Source: CAYVMN01 sp964452575 (GTDB taxonomy: Bacteria; Desulfobacterota; DSM-4660; Desulfatiglandales; Desulfatiglandaceae). From it: a stretch of 31,551 bases of DNA. A program made the translations under genes and the position numbers. Below the pieces are notes generated by a model. It was not told where the DNA came from. It saw nothing but the letters and a program-made list of their open reading frames with translations, and did no database searches. Below are positions 8,691-17,029 of the stretch, one piece after another (the first letter of the stretch is position 1; each line of letters opens with the position of its first letter). The DNA is taken from NCBI GenBank assembly GCA_964452575.1, contig CAYVMN010000020.1, positions 1 through 31,551 of the forward strand, in the 5' to 3' direction.

Positions 8691-9227
8691 TCAGTCCCCT
8701 GTGTCCCCGGATCGGGCCTTGCGAAATTCACTCATCACTGTACGGTCAACGGCCAGACAGCTCAACTTGCCCAGGCTGTACAAGACCTCCATCTCGTCGT
8801 GGGTTGGGACCTTTTTTGAGGCAAAATAGACCCTCAGGATGCTGTAAGTGGTCTCGTTTACCGTAAAGGGGATACCTATAACAGATGACACCCCTTCTTT
8901 CTTGGCGGCCTCAAGGTTCTGGATCCTGGGGTCGTTCTCGAAGTCATTAATGATTATGGTATCGCCCTGCATGATCTCGGTGATACTCCTCCCATGGTCT
9001 ATGGCCCCGGAGTTGAGATATGCCTTACTGAGGCCGTAGCTGGATATAAGCTTTAGATCAAAGGTCCCATGTTCGAGGACCCTGATGGTGCATCCTTTGG
9101 CCGCGGTGAGGTCGGCGGCAAGGGAAACGATGAAATGGAGGACATCTTGGAGGTCTTCATCCTGATAGATATTATCAATGACCCTGACGAGGGCGTAGAA
9201 GTAAGTGTCTAAGATATTTTGTTCCAT
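8691..9227 (-). CDS. GAF-domain protein, function unknown
   Basis: The protein has 178 residues counted from ATG 9227. AGGAG sits eight bases upstream of this ATG, which makes it better than the longer reading from 9293. A GAF fold fits residues of about 20-165: a helix (ALVRVIDNIYQDEDLQDVLHFIVSLAADLTAAKGCTI), strand-rich segments (RVLEHGTFDLKLISSYGLS), the GRSITEIMQGDTIIINDFENDPRI stretch, and SSVIGIPFTV. GAF domains bind small ligands or mediate dimerisation in signalling proteins. Here no kinase, cyclase, helix-turn-helix or other output domain is attached, so it is a stand-alone sensor-like protein. There is no signal peptide or membrane segment. It lies 21 bases upstream of trmL and 89 bases downstream of the nucleotidase gene, possibly in one transcript. 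I cannot assign a ligand or partner. Confidence 0.85.
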   Translation of the reverse strand: MEQNILDTYFYALVRVIDNIYQDEDLQDVLHFIVSLAADLTAAKGCTIRVLEHGTFDLKLISSYGLSKAYLNSGAIDHGRSITEIMQGDTIIINDFENDPRIQNLEAAKKEGVSSVIGIPFTVNETTYSILRVYFASKKVPTHDEMEVLYSLGKLSCLAVDRTVMSEFRKARSGDTGD

Positions 9228-9316
9228 GCCTCTTTCTCCTTTCGGCCTGAACCTAGGAGGGTTTTTCGGATAAGCGAGAAGGAGAGGATCCAAGGGAGGC
9301 GGATGAAACCCCGGGC

Positions 9317-10810
9317 CTATCTGACGATAACGATTCTATCTTGTCCCCGGCTCGGATAATCAATGACTCGCATGTGGCGGGCATAGTCTATCAACACCCT
9401 ATAGTCCAGCAGGTCTGTCTTTTTCCATCCTACCGAACCTGGTTTCAGGTTGAGATATCTTTCCATGTTTTCCGAAAGGGTGCAATAGGAATTATGGGTG
9501 AGGGTATAGGTCCGATCCAGAGAGATGGGCGCACCTCCGATCTTGGCTTCGGTCACCCGCTTGCCCTCTGGCCGTCGAAGGTCCATCTTGTAGGTGAGAC
9601 CGGAGACCTGGTTATGGAAGTGTACAGCATCACCTTCCAGGATCTTTAGGATCTGGTCCCCGCCCAGTCTTCCTACTACCAGCCGGTTTTGGAATGCCGT
9701 AATGCCCTTCAGGTGCCCCTCTTTTAGCTCCAAGTCCTCGCCAGGGTATACCTGGCAGTCCATCCTCAAGGAACTGCTGTTTGTCATCGCCACATCTGAC
9801 TTGGTAGCCCACCTGAATGCGTCGGTTACGAAATCACCGAGGCTGTTTTCCTGGTAGCGTAGATAGACCCCCAGGAGGGACTGCTTCAGAATAGCCACTG
9901 TCTCTCCGTCCATCTGATCGACTTTTTCCTTGACCCGCATGACTGCATGTTCCAAAGGGGTGGGCTTCAGGGGTATGATCCGGTTTTCAAGGGATATTAT
10001 CTTTTCACCTTCAACAATTAGATCCGCCTGGCCGTAAAAATCATTCATGGCGCCTGCCTGGAGGATGTAGATGCCGTTTACAATCAAGGGTCTTGTGAGG
10101 ACCACGTGGTTGTGGCCTGAAAGGATCATGTCCACGCCCAGCTCAGGTGGCAGTTCTGATGCCAGCCTGATGATGTTGGACAACTCATCATGAACCATCA
10201 GGACTGTCAGGTCCAGTTTTCCCATTTTGGGCAAGAAGCGCCTCACAGCACTTATCTTGGGAATCATCTTCAGATCCCTTTCAGCGACGGTCTTGATAAG
10301 GCGCGGCATTTCTTCCATAAGGAGACCCAGGAATCCCACCTTCAATCCCTCCTGTGTCTCTACTATCCTATAGGGCACGTAATAGGCTTGATCATCCCGG
10401 GTCACGAGGTTGGCACAGAGAAGCCCCGAGGAAAAAGAGCCCGGGTCAGGGACCCCGTAATCAAACTCGTGATTTCCAGCCGAGATCATGATCCTTTCCC
10501 CGAGGCCCTGATCTTCAAGATGCCGGCAGAAACGATTCCAGATCAATAACTCTGCCTTACCCTTCATATCCTGAGGGAGGTTCGGCCCGAAAAAGAGATC
10601 ACCGGAAACGGCATAGAAGGAGCTGGGTTCTCTCTTGAAGAGTTCCGAGAGCATTCGGGCCGTCTCGACCATACCAACCCGCGTGGAGGAGGGGAAAATC
10701 CAGCCGTGAAGGTCGTTCTGATAGACTATGCTCACTGTTTCAGCGGCAATAGCCAGGGTTGACCACAGCAGACAAAGCAAGAGAAGAAAATGGAGACGAA
10801 GATATCTCAT
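9317..10810 (-). CDS. Secreted 5'-nucleotidase / UshA-like metallophosphoesterase
   Basis: This family hydrolyses nucleoside phosphates, cyclic nucleotides or UDP-sugars in the periplasm with a two-metal centre. The start MRYLRLHFLLLLCLLWSTLAIAA is a good Sec signal peptide, with cleavage likely after about residue 23. Metal and catalytic motifs are NDLHG (Asp33, His35), SGDLFFG (Asp71), GNHEFDYG (Asn113, His114, Asp117), a His in VHDE, and SGHNH near 235. The C-terminal half, from about residue 300, fits the 5'-nucleotidase C-terminal substrate-binding domain (SLGDFVTDAFRWAT, TNSSSLR and FHNQVSGLTY segments). Total length, about 497 residues, is normal. ATG 10810 is chosen; an in-frame GTG at 10816 is an alternative, and neither has a strong ribosome site. 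The exact substrate is not determined. The family assignment is firm. Confidence 0.88.
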   Translation of the reverse strand: MRYLRLHFLLLLCLLWSTLAIAAETVSIVYQNDLHGWIFPSSTRVGMVETARMLSELFKREPSSFYAVSGDLFFGPNLPQDMKGKAELLIWNRFCRHLEDQGLGERIMISAGNHEFDYGVPDPGSFSSGLLCANLVTRDDQAYYVPYRIVETQEGLKVGFLGLLMEEMPRLIKTVAERDLKMIPKISAVRRFLPKMGKLDLTVLMVHDELSNIIRLASELPPELGVDMILSGHNHVVLTRPLIVNGIYILQAGAMNDFYGQADLIVEGEKIISLENRIIPLKPTPLEHAVMRVKEKVDQMDGETVAILKQSLLGVYLRYQENSLGDFVTDAFRWATKSDVAMTNSSSLRMDCQVYPGEDLELKEGHLKGITAFQNRLVVGRLGGDQILKILEGDAVHFHNQVSGLTYKMDLRRPEGKRVTEAKIGGAPISLDRTYTLTHNSYCTLSENMERYLNLKPGSVGWKKTDLLDYRVLIDYARHMRVIDYPSRGQDRIVIVR

Positions 10811-10845
10811 TTTCACCGGAACTTATAATTCATGACCTTTCAAGG

Positions 10846-11014
10846 GTTAAGAGGTTCAAAGGTTCGGGGTTCAAGGTTCAGGGTTCCTAAAGATTTCCGG
10901 GGATCTTGGAGCGGTCGGTTTTCCAGAGTTGACCCTTCCAAAGTGGCGCAATGTGGCGACAATTCAACCTTTTAACCTTTAAACCTTTGAACCTATTAAC
11001 GCTGAACCTCTGAA
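10846..11014. repeat. Intergenic word-repeat block with facing arms (GGTTCAAAGG / CCTTTGAACC)
   Basis: The left side (10846-10886) is a run of GGTTC-type words with spacers of varied length. The right side (about 10962-11014) is a run of the complementary AACCT words. AGGTTCAAAGGTT at 10852-10864 is a perfect 13-bp complement of AACCTTTGAACCT at 10982-10994, so the transcript could fold into a long imperfect stem. The centre (10887-10961) has no repeat I can define. The block fills the gap between the metallo-hydrolase gene and the nucleotidase gene and contains no coding region. The GAGGTTCAAAG word also occurs near 2677. Confidence 0.75.
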
Positions 11015-11020
11015 CGCCTA

Positions 11021-11794
11021 CTACAATTGTATCATGGGGGAGGGGGTATCCTGCTCACTTATCAAGATGTCAGTCAAGGTGATCCCGGAATCCCCAAGGG
11101 CCTCAACCGCCTCTCGATGGGCCTTGCCCGGGCGATTATTTGTCTTGCTCAAGTGGGCAAGGATCAGGTACTTCAGATCTTCGTGGGAGATGACGCGTAT
11201 CAGGTTCCCTGCCTGCTCATTTGACAGATGCCCATCAGGCCCCTTGATCCTTCTCTTGAGATCGAGAGGATAGGGCCCTTCTTCTAACATCCCCTGATCG
11301 TGGTTAAACTCCACGATTAGGGCATGGCACTTTCTCAGACGGTCTTCCACCAGCCTTGTGGTCCGTCCCAGATCCGTAACAAGACCTATCTTCATCCCAT
11401 CGAAAGAAAGAACAAGCCCAAAGGGATCGGCGGCATCGTGGCATTTGGTGAAGGTCTCTACAGTGAGGTCGTTGATGGTCAGGGTCTGTCCTGTCTGGAC
11501 GATCACCGGTTTGGGCAGGTTGCCAACCACCGACCGACCCCTGTCCAGGGTCTTGCGGTTGAGATAAAGGGGTAGACCAAATCGCCGGGCCAAAGCCCCT
11601 GCCCCCTTTATGTGATCCGAATGTTCGTGTGTGATAATGATGGCGTCCAGCCCATTGGCATTTACACCCGTAAGGCCGAGACGTCGCTCTACCTCTTTGC
11701 AGCTCAATCCCGCATCGATCAGGACCCTGGCCCTGTCGGTTTCAATATAACAGGCATTTCCACTGCTTCCTGATGCCAAGACAGAGAATCTCAT
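11021..11794 (-). CDS. Metallo-beta-lactamase-fold hydrolase, YycJ/WalJ-like
   Basis: The 257-residue protein has the compact metallo-beta-lactamase fold of the YycJ (VicX/WalJ) group, often considered an exonuclease-like or nucleic-acid-linked hydrolase. The N-terminal MRFSVLASGSSGNACYIET is typical of that group. The metal motif is THEHSDH, with His56, His58, Asp60 and His61. Further metal ligands are likely His119 (KCHDAAD) and an Asp in VTDLG. The C-terminal AHLSKTNN supplies the last conserved His. There is no signal peptide or extra RNA-processing domain. ATG 11794 is preceded by GAGGGG about five bases upstream. That site lies in the end of dut, whose stop codon is nine bases upstream, so translation is probably coupled. 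It is the last gene of the long operon. The substrate is unknown. Confidence 0.88.
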   Translation of the reverse strand: MRFSVLASGSSGNACYIETDRARVLIDAGLSCKEVERRLGLTGVNANGLDAIIITHEHSDHIKGAGALARRFGLPLYLNRKTLDRGRSVVGNLPKPVIVQTGQTLTINDLTVETFTKCHDAADPFGLVLSFDGMKIGLVTDLGRTTRLVEDRLRKCHALIVEFNHDQGMLEEGPYPLDLKRRIKGPDGHLSNEQAGNLIRVISHEDLKYLILAHLSKTNNRPGKAHREAVEALGDSGITLTDILISEQDTPSPMIQL

Positions 11795-11802
11795 CAGACC
11801 CC

Positions 11803-12255
11803 TCAGGCAATTCCGGTATGGCCAAAGCCACCTTCTCCCCTGGAGGTCTCATCAAGCTCATCTACCTCCAGTGTATCGGCCTGGTAGATCTTAGATATGA
11901 CCATCTGGGCAACGCGATCCCCCTTTCTGATCGTGAAGGGCTCGGAACCCCAGTTGATCATGATTATCCCTAACTCACCCCTATAGTCGGAGTCGATGGT
12001 GCCGGGCGAATTGACCAGGCCAATACCATGACGAAAGGCCAGCCCGCTTCGTGGACGGATTTGGGCCTCATATCCCCTGGGGACCGAGACGGCAAGCCCT
12101 GTGGGAATAAGCCGTATTTCCCCGGGACTCAGCAGTACTGGTTCATTAACATAGGCCCGAATATCCATACCTGAAGAGCCCTCAGACTCGTAGGTGGGCA
12201 AGAGGATGTCTTTGTCCTCTATGAGCCTCTTAAACTTGACAGGAACTCTTTCCAA
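11803..12255 (-). CDS. dut: Deoxyuridine 5'-triphosphate nucleotidohydrolase (dUTPase)
   Basis: dUTPase converts dUTP to dUMP and pyrophosphate, keeping uracil out of DNA and feeding dTMP synthesis. All five trimeric-dUTPase motifs are present: SSGMDIRAYV, RPRSGLAFRHGI, GTIDSDYRGE (catalytic Asp), KGDRVAQMVI and the C-terminal RGEGGFGHTG. The start is uncertain. The open frame reaches a GTG at 12324, which overlaps the M16 peptidase gene. Family length (about 150 residues) and the first conserved strand favour the TTG at 12255, giving MERVPVKFKRLIEDKDILLP. The intervening DNA (12256-12305) contains AGATTCAGAAGATTC and looks like a remnant of the local repeats. The TTG has only a weak GGCGG site, so the start remains doubtful while the identity is certain. 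It lies between the M16 gene and the metallo-hydrolase in one operon. Confidence 0.9.
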   Translation of the reverse strand: MERVPVKFKRLIEDKDILLPTYESEGSSGMDIRAYVNEPVLLSPGEIRLIPTGLAVSVPRGYEAQIRPRSGLAFRHGIGLVNSPGTIDSDYRGELGIIMINWGSEPFTIRKGDRVAQMVISKIYQADTLEVDELDETSRGEGGFGHTGIA

Positions 12256-12305
12256 TGGGCCGCCAGATTGAAGATTCAGAAGATTCTTTAAGGGATTCAC
12301 AGGGA

Positions 12306-13568
12306 CTAATTGAACTGGAGGCACCCCTTATCAAGGTCCTCTTCCCTTACGGGGCCAAGGGTGGTAAGGGAAACCTTCCCATCCCTAAAGGTGTCTTGGG
12401 CGATCTCAATCACTTCATTAACGGTTACCTGCTCCAGATTTGATTCCAGCTCTTCATAGCTCACATATTTCTCAAATACAAATTCATTTTTTGCAATGCG
12501 CATCATTCGATTGTCAGCACTCTCAGAGGCAAGATATATGCCTCCGATAAGATGTTCTTTCGCTGCGGCCAGATCCGACTCAGATAGATCCCCGCTGCAG
12601 ATCTTCTTTACCTCTCGCTGGATCGTCTCGAGCACAGGATTGACATTTCGGGAGTCCGTTGCCACGTACACAGCCAATATGCCGGTATCTATATATGTGG
12701 AGAGAAAGGAGTAGACAGAGTAGGCCAAGCCCATTTTTTCCCTGATCTCCTGGAAGAGTCGGGAACTCATGTTACCCCCAAGAATCGTATTAAAGATAGA
12801 GCATGCAAATCGCCGGTTGCTTGCCTGGGATGGCGCTTCACCTCCAAGGCAGATATGGACCTGCTCCAGGTCCTTAAAGTGGACAGAAACCCCTCCATTT
12901 GATTGGGGGGTTGTCCTTCCGGGGTTGGAATGCCCCTCACTTGAGGCGGACTCAAAGAGGGGTGTAAAGCGCTCGATCATGGAGTGGTGGTCCATATTCC
13001 CTGCCGCCACAATCAGGATTTTCTCAGGGACATAGAATTTGCTGATGTATTTGAGGATGGCCTCCCTGCTTATGGCGGAGACGGTCTCAGCCGTACCCAA
13101 GACAGACACACCGATGGGATGACCGTCCCAGAAGAAACGATTGAAAAGGACATGTATGTTTTCTTCAGGACTGTCCTCCAACATGTTGATCTCCTGGATG
13201 ATCACCTGCCTTTCGCGTTCCACGTCATCCAGATCAAAGGTGGGATTCAAGAAGATATCCGAAAGAATGTCCGATAAGAGGGTGAAATGTTTTCCAAGGA
13301 CCCTGCCGTGAAAGCAGGTATTTTCTTTTCCGGTAAACGCATTTGAGAGGCCCCCAATGGCGTCCAACTCTTTAGCAATCTGCAGGTTGGTGCGATTCCG
13401 CGTCCCTTTGAAACCCATGTGCTCGATGAAATGGGAAATCCCGTTTTCTGCCCTCTCCTCGTCGCGAGAGCCCCTGTCTACCCAGATGCCCAGGGAAGCG
13501 GATCTCAGATAGTCCAATTGCTCTGATATGATCCTTACACCATTATCCAGAACTGTCTTACGATACAT
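12306..13568 (-). CDS. M16-family zinc peptidase (processing-peptidase-like)
   Basis: M16 peptidases are zinc metalloproteases of the pitrilysin / mitochondrial processing peptidase group. The inverted zinc motif HFIEH (His46, Glu49, His50) is intact, and the third ligand is likely Glu126 in the IIQEINM segment. The length of 420 residues matches the single-chain bacterial type with an active N-terminal half and an inactive C-terminal half (GGNMSSRLFQEIREKMGLAYSV). ATG 13568 has GGAGAG ten bases upstream and lies inside the last codons of pnp, an 11-base overlap that suggests translational coupling. The longer reading from TTG 13586 is less likely. There is no signal peptide, so it is probably cytoplasmic. 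This gene following pnp and preceding dut is an arrangement I associate with Desulfobacterota. The substrate is not known. Confidence 0.92.
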   Translation of the reverse strand: MYRKTVLDNGVRIISEQLDYLRSASLGIWVDRGSRDEERAENGISHFIEHMGFKGTRNRTNLQIAKELDAIGGLSNAFTGKENTCFHGRVLGKHFTLLSDILSDIFLNPTFDLDDVERERQVIIQEINMLEDSPEENIHVLFNRFFWDGHPIGVSVLGTAETVSAISREAILKYISKFYVPEKILIVAAGNMDHHSMIERFTPLFESASSEGHSNPGRTTPQSNGGVSVHFKDLEQVHICLGGEAPSQASNRRFACSIFNTILGGNMSSRLFQEIREKMGLAYSVYSFLSTYIDTGILAVYVATDSRNVNPVLETIQREVKKICSGDLSESDLAAAKEHLIGGIYLASESADNRMMRIAKNEFVFEKYVSYEELESNLEQVTVNEVIEIAQDTFRDGKVSLTTLGPVREEDLDKGCLQFN

Positions 13569-15657
13569 TGTCCAGGCTCTCTCCAAGGGCGGCCTTGCGC
13601 GAGAGACGAATCCTTCCGTCCTCGTCCACCTCCAGGACCTTCACAAGGACTTCATCACCCTCCTTGAGCACATCAGTTACCTTGTTCACCCTTTCTTTGT
13701 CCAGTTGTGATATGTGGATCAGGCCGTCTGTTCCGGGGAAGATTTCTACGAAGGCCCCAAAGTCCATTATCTTGACAACCTTTCCCATGTAAAGCTTGTC
13801 TACCTCGGCCTCTTGGATTATCTCTTTTATCTTCTTGACGGCTGCCTCGGAGGATTGTTTGTCAGCAGAAGAGACTGTAACGGTCCCGTTGTCACCCACG
13901 TCGATTTTTGCACCGGTACCATTCGAGATCTCCCTGATGGTCTTGCCCCCCGGACCAATAAGGACCCTGACCTTTTCAGGCTTAATCTGGAAAGTAGTTA
14001 TGATAGGTGCATATTCAGATACATGGCTCCTAGGCTTGGCTATGGCCTTTTGCATCTCATCCAGTATGAAAAGGCGCCCTTCCTTTGCCTGTTCAAGGGC
14101 CTTTTGCATGACCTCCCGGGTAATCCCATCGATCTTTATGTCCATCTGTAAGGCCGTAATACCGTCACGACTGCCTGCTACCTTGAAATCCATGTCACCG
14201 TAATGGTCTTCATCCCCTATGATATCGGTAAGTATAACCACCTTGTTGCCATCAGAGACGAGACCCATTGCCACCCCGGCTATTGCCTCTTTGACGGGCA
14301 CACCGGCATCCATCAGTGAGAGGCACCCTCCACAGACACTGGCCATAGAGGAAGAACCATTGGATTCAAGGATCTCGGAGACTACTCGGACACAATATTC
14401 AAAATCCTCCTTCTTAGGCATTATAGGCACAAGGGCTCGTCGTGCAAGGGCTCCGTGGCCTATCTCCCGCCGACCGGGCCCCCCTAGCCGCTTTGCCTCG
14501 CCCACGCTGTATGGTGGAAAATCATAGTGAAATATAAAGGACCTAAAGTCCTCTCCATAGATAGATTCCATCCTTTGCTCGTCCCGTTCAGTTCCGAGGG
14601 TCGTTAAGACCAATGCCTGGGTTTCCCCACGGGTAAATAGGGCAGAGCCATGGACACGGGGAAGGACGCTTACAATGCATTCTATGGGCCTGACCTCATT
14701 GAATGAGCGGCCGTCAATCCTTTTTCCTTCCTTCAAGATCATCTTACGGACCATCTTCTTTTTCAGGGCATCCAAGGTCTCCCCGATTTCGGACCCTCTA
14801 TCATGGTAGGACCCTGACAGGGACCTCAGGATAGAATCCTTGGCCTCTCTTGTCTTCTGTTGTCGCTCCACCTTATCGGCTATGGTAATAACCTCTTGCA
14901 ACAAGGGCATTCCCATATCCGCAACCATCTTATTAAGCTGTTCATCAGCCGGCTCTGGTGCAATAGCCCTCTTCGGTTTGCCAACCTCCCCCCTGAATTC
15001 CTCTTGCATGTGGAGCATGGGCTGTAGGGCCTCGTAACCATAAAATACCGCTTCTATCATGTCAGATTCAGGGACAAAAAGGGCACCTCCTTCAACCATA
15101 ACAATTCCGGAGCGACTACCGGCAACAATCAGGTTGATATCACTTTCAGCCTGTTGGCTGATCGTGGGATTGGTGACGAACTTGCCGCCCACTCTTCCAA
15201 CGCGGACCCCGGCAATAGGCCCCATAAAGGGGATATCAGATACCTCCAATGCCGTTGAGGCGCCGAGCATAGCCAATACATCCGCCTCATTCTCCTTATC
15301 TGTTGAGAGCACAGTGGCGATCACCTGGGTCTCAAAATAGTAATTTTCAGGAAAAAGGGGCCTGAGCGGTCTGTCTATCAGGCGTGAGGTCAGCGTCTCT
15401 CTCTCGCTGGGCCTCCCCATATCCCTGCGAAAATAATTTCCTGGAATCCGCCCTCCCGCGAATGACATCTCCTGATATTCAACAGTCAGGGGCAGAAAAT
15501 CTACTCCCTCTCGAACCTCATCCGTGGATACGGCGGTGACAAGCACCACAGTTTCGCCAAGGGTCACAACGACAGATCCACTTGTCTGTCTTGCTATTCG
15601 ACCTGTTTCCATATACAAGGTCTGACCCCCGATTTCGATTGAACCATTCTTTATCAT
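13558..15657 (-). CDS. pnp: Polynucleotide phosphorylase (polyribonucleotide nucleotidyltransferase)
   Basis: PNPase degrades RNA 3' to 5' by phosphorolysis and can add tails. The 699-residue protein is full length. It has a first RNase PH-like domain (about 1-150) and a helical linker to about 310. The catalytic second RNase PH domain (about 320-540) contains GGPGRREIGHGALARRAL at 392-409 and GDEDHYGDMDF with Asp482 and Asp488. A KH domain follows (about 553-615, GPGG at 568-571) and then an S1 domain (about 621-690, GKVVKIMDFGAFVEIFPGTDG). ATG 15657 has AAGGA 11 bases upstream. It follows rpsO after 91 bases containing a stem-loop, as in E. coli, where PNPase controls its own mRNA through a leader hairpin. 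Whether this occurs here is inference. Its 3' end overlaps the M16 gene. Confidence 0.98.
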   Translation of the reverse strand: MIKNGSIEIGGQTLYMETGRIARQTSGSVVVTLGETVVLVTAVSTDEVREGVDFLPLTVEYQEMSFAGGRIPGNYFRRDMGRPSERETLTSRLIDRPLRPLFPENYYFETQVIATVLSTDKENEADVLAMLGASTALEVSDIPFMGPIAGVRVGRVGGKFVTNPTISQQAESDINLIVAGSRSGIVMVEGGALFVPESDMIEAVFYGYEALQPMLHMQEEFRGEVGKPKRAIAPEPADEQLNKMVADMGMPLLQEVITIADKVERQQKTREAKDSILRSLSGSYHDRGSEIGETLDALKKKMVRKMILKEGKRIDGRSFNEVRPIECIVSVLPRVHGSALFTRGETQALVLTTLGTERDEQRMESIYGEDFRSFIFHYDFPPYSVGEAKRLGGPGRREIGHGALARRALVPIMPKKEDFEYCVRVVSEILESNGSSSMASVCGGCLSLMDAGVPVKEAIAGVAMGLVSDGNKVVILTDIIGDEDHYGDMDFKVAGSRDGITALQMDIKIDGITREVMQKALEQAKEGRLFILDEMQKAIAKPRSHVSEYAPIITTFQIKPEKVRVLIGPGGKTIREISNGTGAKIDVGDNGTVTVSSADKQSSEAAVKKIKEIIQEAEVDKLYMGKVVKIMDFGAFVEIFPGTDGLIHISQLDKERVNKVTDVLKEGDEVLVKVLEVDEDGRIRLSRKAALGESLDNVS

Positions 15658-15700
15658 CGTATCACTTATCCTTTCAATTTTGTTTAGTCTTCTAAGGAAC

Positions 15701-15749
15701 GGAGACTGTCCTGCCTGGTTTTCCTCAATCTTTAAGGTGCTCAGTCTCC
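15701..15749 (-). promoter_or_regulatory. Stem-loop between rpsO and pnp (candidate PNPase autoregulation / RNA-processing site)
   Basis: GGAGACTG at 15701-15708 is perfectly complementary to CAGTCTCC at 15742-15749, giving an 8-bp stem with a 33-base loop in the transcript. The stem begins at the rpsO stop codon and lies about 44 bases before the pnp ATG. No run of U follows, so it does not look like an intrinsic terminator. By analogy with the RNase III-processed pnp leader of E. coli it may be a processing site. That is inference from position. Confidence 0.45.
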
Positions 15750-16018
15750 TATTTTCGAATACCCAGATCCTTTATGACGTTTCGATATTTCTCGATGTCC
15801 TTGTTCTTCAGGTAATTGAGGAGTCGCCTCCTCTTGCCAACTAATTTCAATAAGCCCCTGCGCGAATGATGGTCTTTCTTGTGCACCTTGAAATGGTCGG
15901 TAAGGTACTTGATCCTGTTGCTCAATAGGGCAATCTGGACCTCCGGTGACCCCGTGTCCTTCTCATGCTGCTTAAAACGATCAATAATCTCTCTCTTGGA
16001 TTCTGGCGTCAACACCAC
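15749..16018 (-). CDS. rpsO: 30S ribosomal protein S15
   Basis: S15 is a primary binder of 16S rRNA that helps organise the 30S platform. The 89-residue product is exactly the family length and shows the classic sequence: HEKDTGSPEVQIALLSNRI, YLTDHFKVHKKDHHSRRGLLKLVGKRRRLLNYL and the C-terminal YRNVIKDLGIRK. The start is GTG at 16018 with GGAGG eight bases upstream; a second GTG follows immediately, but the first fits the family N-terminus. It lies 41 bases downstream of truB and is followed by pnp, the usual truB-rpsO-pnp order. S15 represses its own mRNA in several bacteria; no clear pseudoknot can be claimed by eye. Confidence 0.98.
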   Translation of the reverse strand: MVLTPESKREIIDRFKQHEKDTGSPEVQIALLSNRIKYLTDHFKVHKKDHHSRRGLLKLVGKRRRLLNYLKNKDIEKYRNVIKDLGIRK

Positions 16019-16059
16019 TTCTGATACCTCCTATAATTCTTGGTTTAGGCCAAAAAGGA

Positions 16060-17001
16060 TTACAAAAACACTCTTTCCAGTCTTGGGATAGAATGACTGG
16101 CCCCATTACCCCTTTCTATCCTTAAGATAGCCAGGAGATTGCCGTCTGTAACAAGCTTAAGGCGGCCACCCCCATTTCCCTCTGGAGCCGCAAGGGCCGG
16201 GACCCCTTTGAGTTCCTCCCAGGTGGGTTGATGGCCCCGCCTCACCCCTTCTGCAATATCCTTACCCACCTCTAGCTCCATCATGTTGGGAAGGGCCGCC
16301 CTGAGAGGGATGACCCTATCTCTAATGAAGGGTCCTCCAGCCTGTTGGAAGATCTCCTTGGAACCAAGTGCATTTTCCACTTCGAAAAGACCGCTTGCCA
16401 ATCTTCTGAGGGATTTAATGTGGGCACCTGGCCCTAGGCTTCTGCCCAGCTCTGCTGCAAGGCTCCTGACATAGGTCCCGCCGGAACATCGTACTTCTAT
16501 GGTAACATGTGGGAGGTCAACGGAGAGGATCGATAAGGAATGAACTATGATCTTTCTGCTTTGAAGATCAAATTTGACCCCTTTGCGTGCCAGCGTATAT
16601 GCCCTCTTGCCCCCGAATCTAACAGCAGAATAGATGGGTGGAGTCTGTTCTCTTTCTCCCTCGAGGCTCCGGGCCTTATCCTGGATCTGCTCTTGGGTCA
16701 GGTCTGGCACGGAACAGGTGCTCACCACATGCCCTGTCGGATCCATTGTGTCTGTCTCGATACCCAGTCTCATGGTGGCCTGATATACCTTACTCTCGGA
16801 CATGATAAACGGAAAGAGCTTGGTCCCTTGTCCTATGAGAATAATAAGGAGTCCTGTTGCAAATGGATCTAGTGTGCCAGCGTGGCCTACCTTCTTGACG
16901 TCCCATCCCAGGAGGGCGGAACGTACCCTCTCGACAACTGCGTGAGAGGTCTCACCTGACTCCTTATCAATCAAGAGTATGCCGTCAATTGGATGTGCCA
17001 T
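16060..17001 (-). CDS. truB: tRNA pseudouridine(55) synthase TruB
   Basis: TruB makes the universal pseudouridine 55 in the T-loop of tRNAs and also acts as an RNA chaperone. The catalytic segment KVGHAGTLDPFATGLL contains the nucleophile Asp45, counting from ATG 17001. Other family motifs are GILLIDKESGETSHAVV at the N-terminus, YQATMRLGIETDTMDPTG, TPPIYSAVRFGGKRAYTLARKG, and SGGTYVRSLAAELG. A PUA-like C-terminal region follows. The 313-residue length is normal. The start is uncertain: ATG 17001 gives the standard family N-terminus but has no Shine-Dalgarno. GTG 17028 and TTG 17043 are in frame, and the latter overlaps the end of rbfA. No DHH phosphoesterase (nrnA-like) gene separates rbfA from truB here. 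Confidence 0.95.
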   Translation of the reverse strand: MAHPIDGILLIDKESGETSHAVVERVRSALLGWDVKKVGHAGTLDPFATGLLIILIGQGTKLFPFIMSESKVYQATMRLGIETDTMDPTGHVVSTCSVPDLTQEQIQDKARSLEGEREQTPPIYSAVRFGGKRAYTLARKGVKFDLQSRKIIVHSLSILSVDLPHVTIEVRCSGGTYVRSLAAELGRSLGPGAHIKSLRRLASGLFEVENALGSKEIFQQAGGPFIRDRVIPLRAALPNMMELEVGKDIAEGVRRGHQPTWEELKGVPALAAPEGNGGGRLKLVTDGNLLAILRIERGNGASHSIPRLERVFL

Positions 17002-17029
17002 CTGAGAACCGATAAATAGGGGTGGCACC

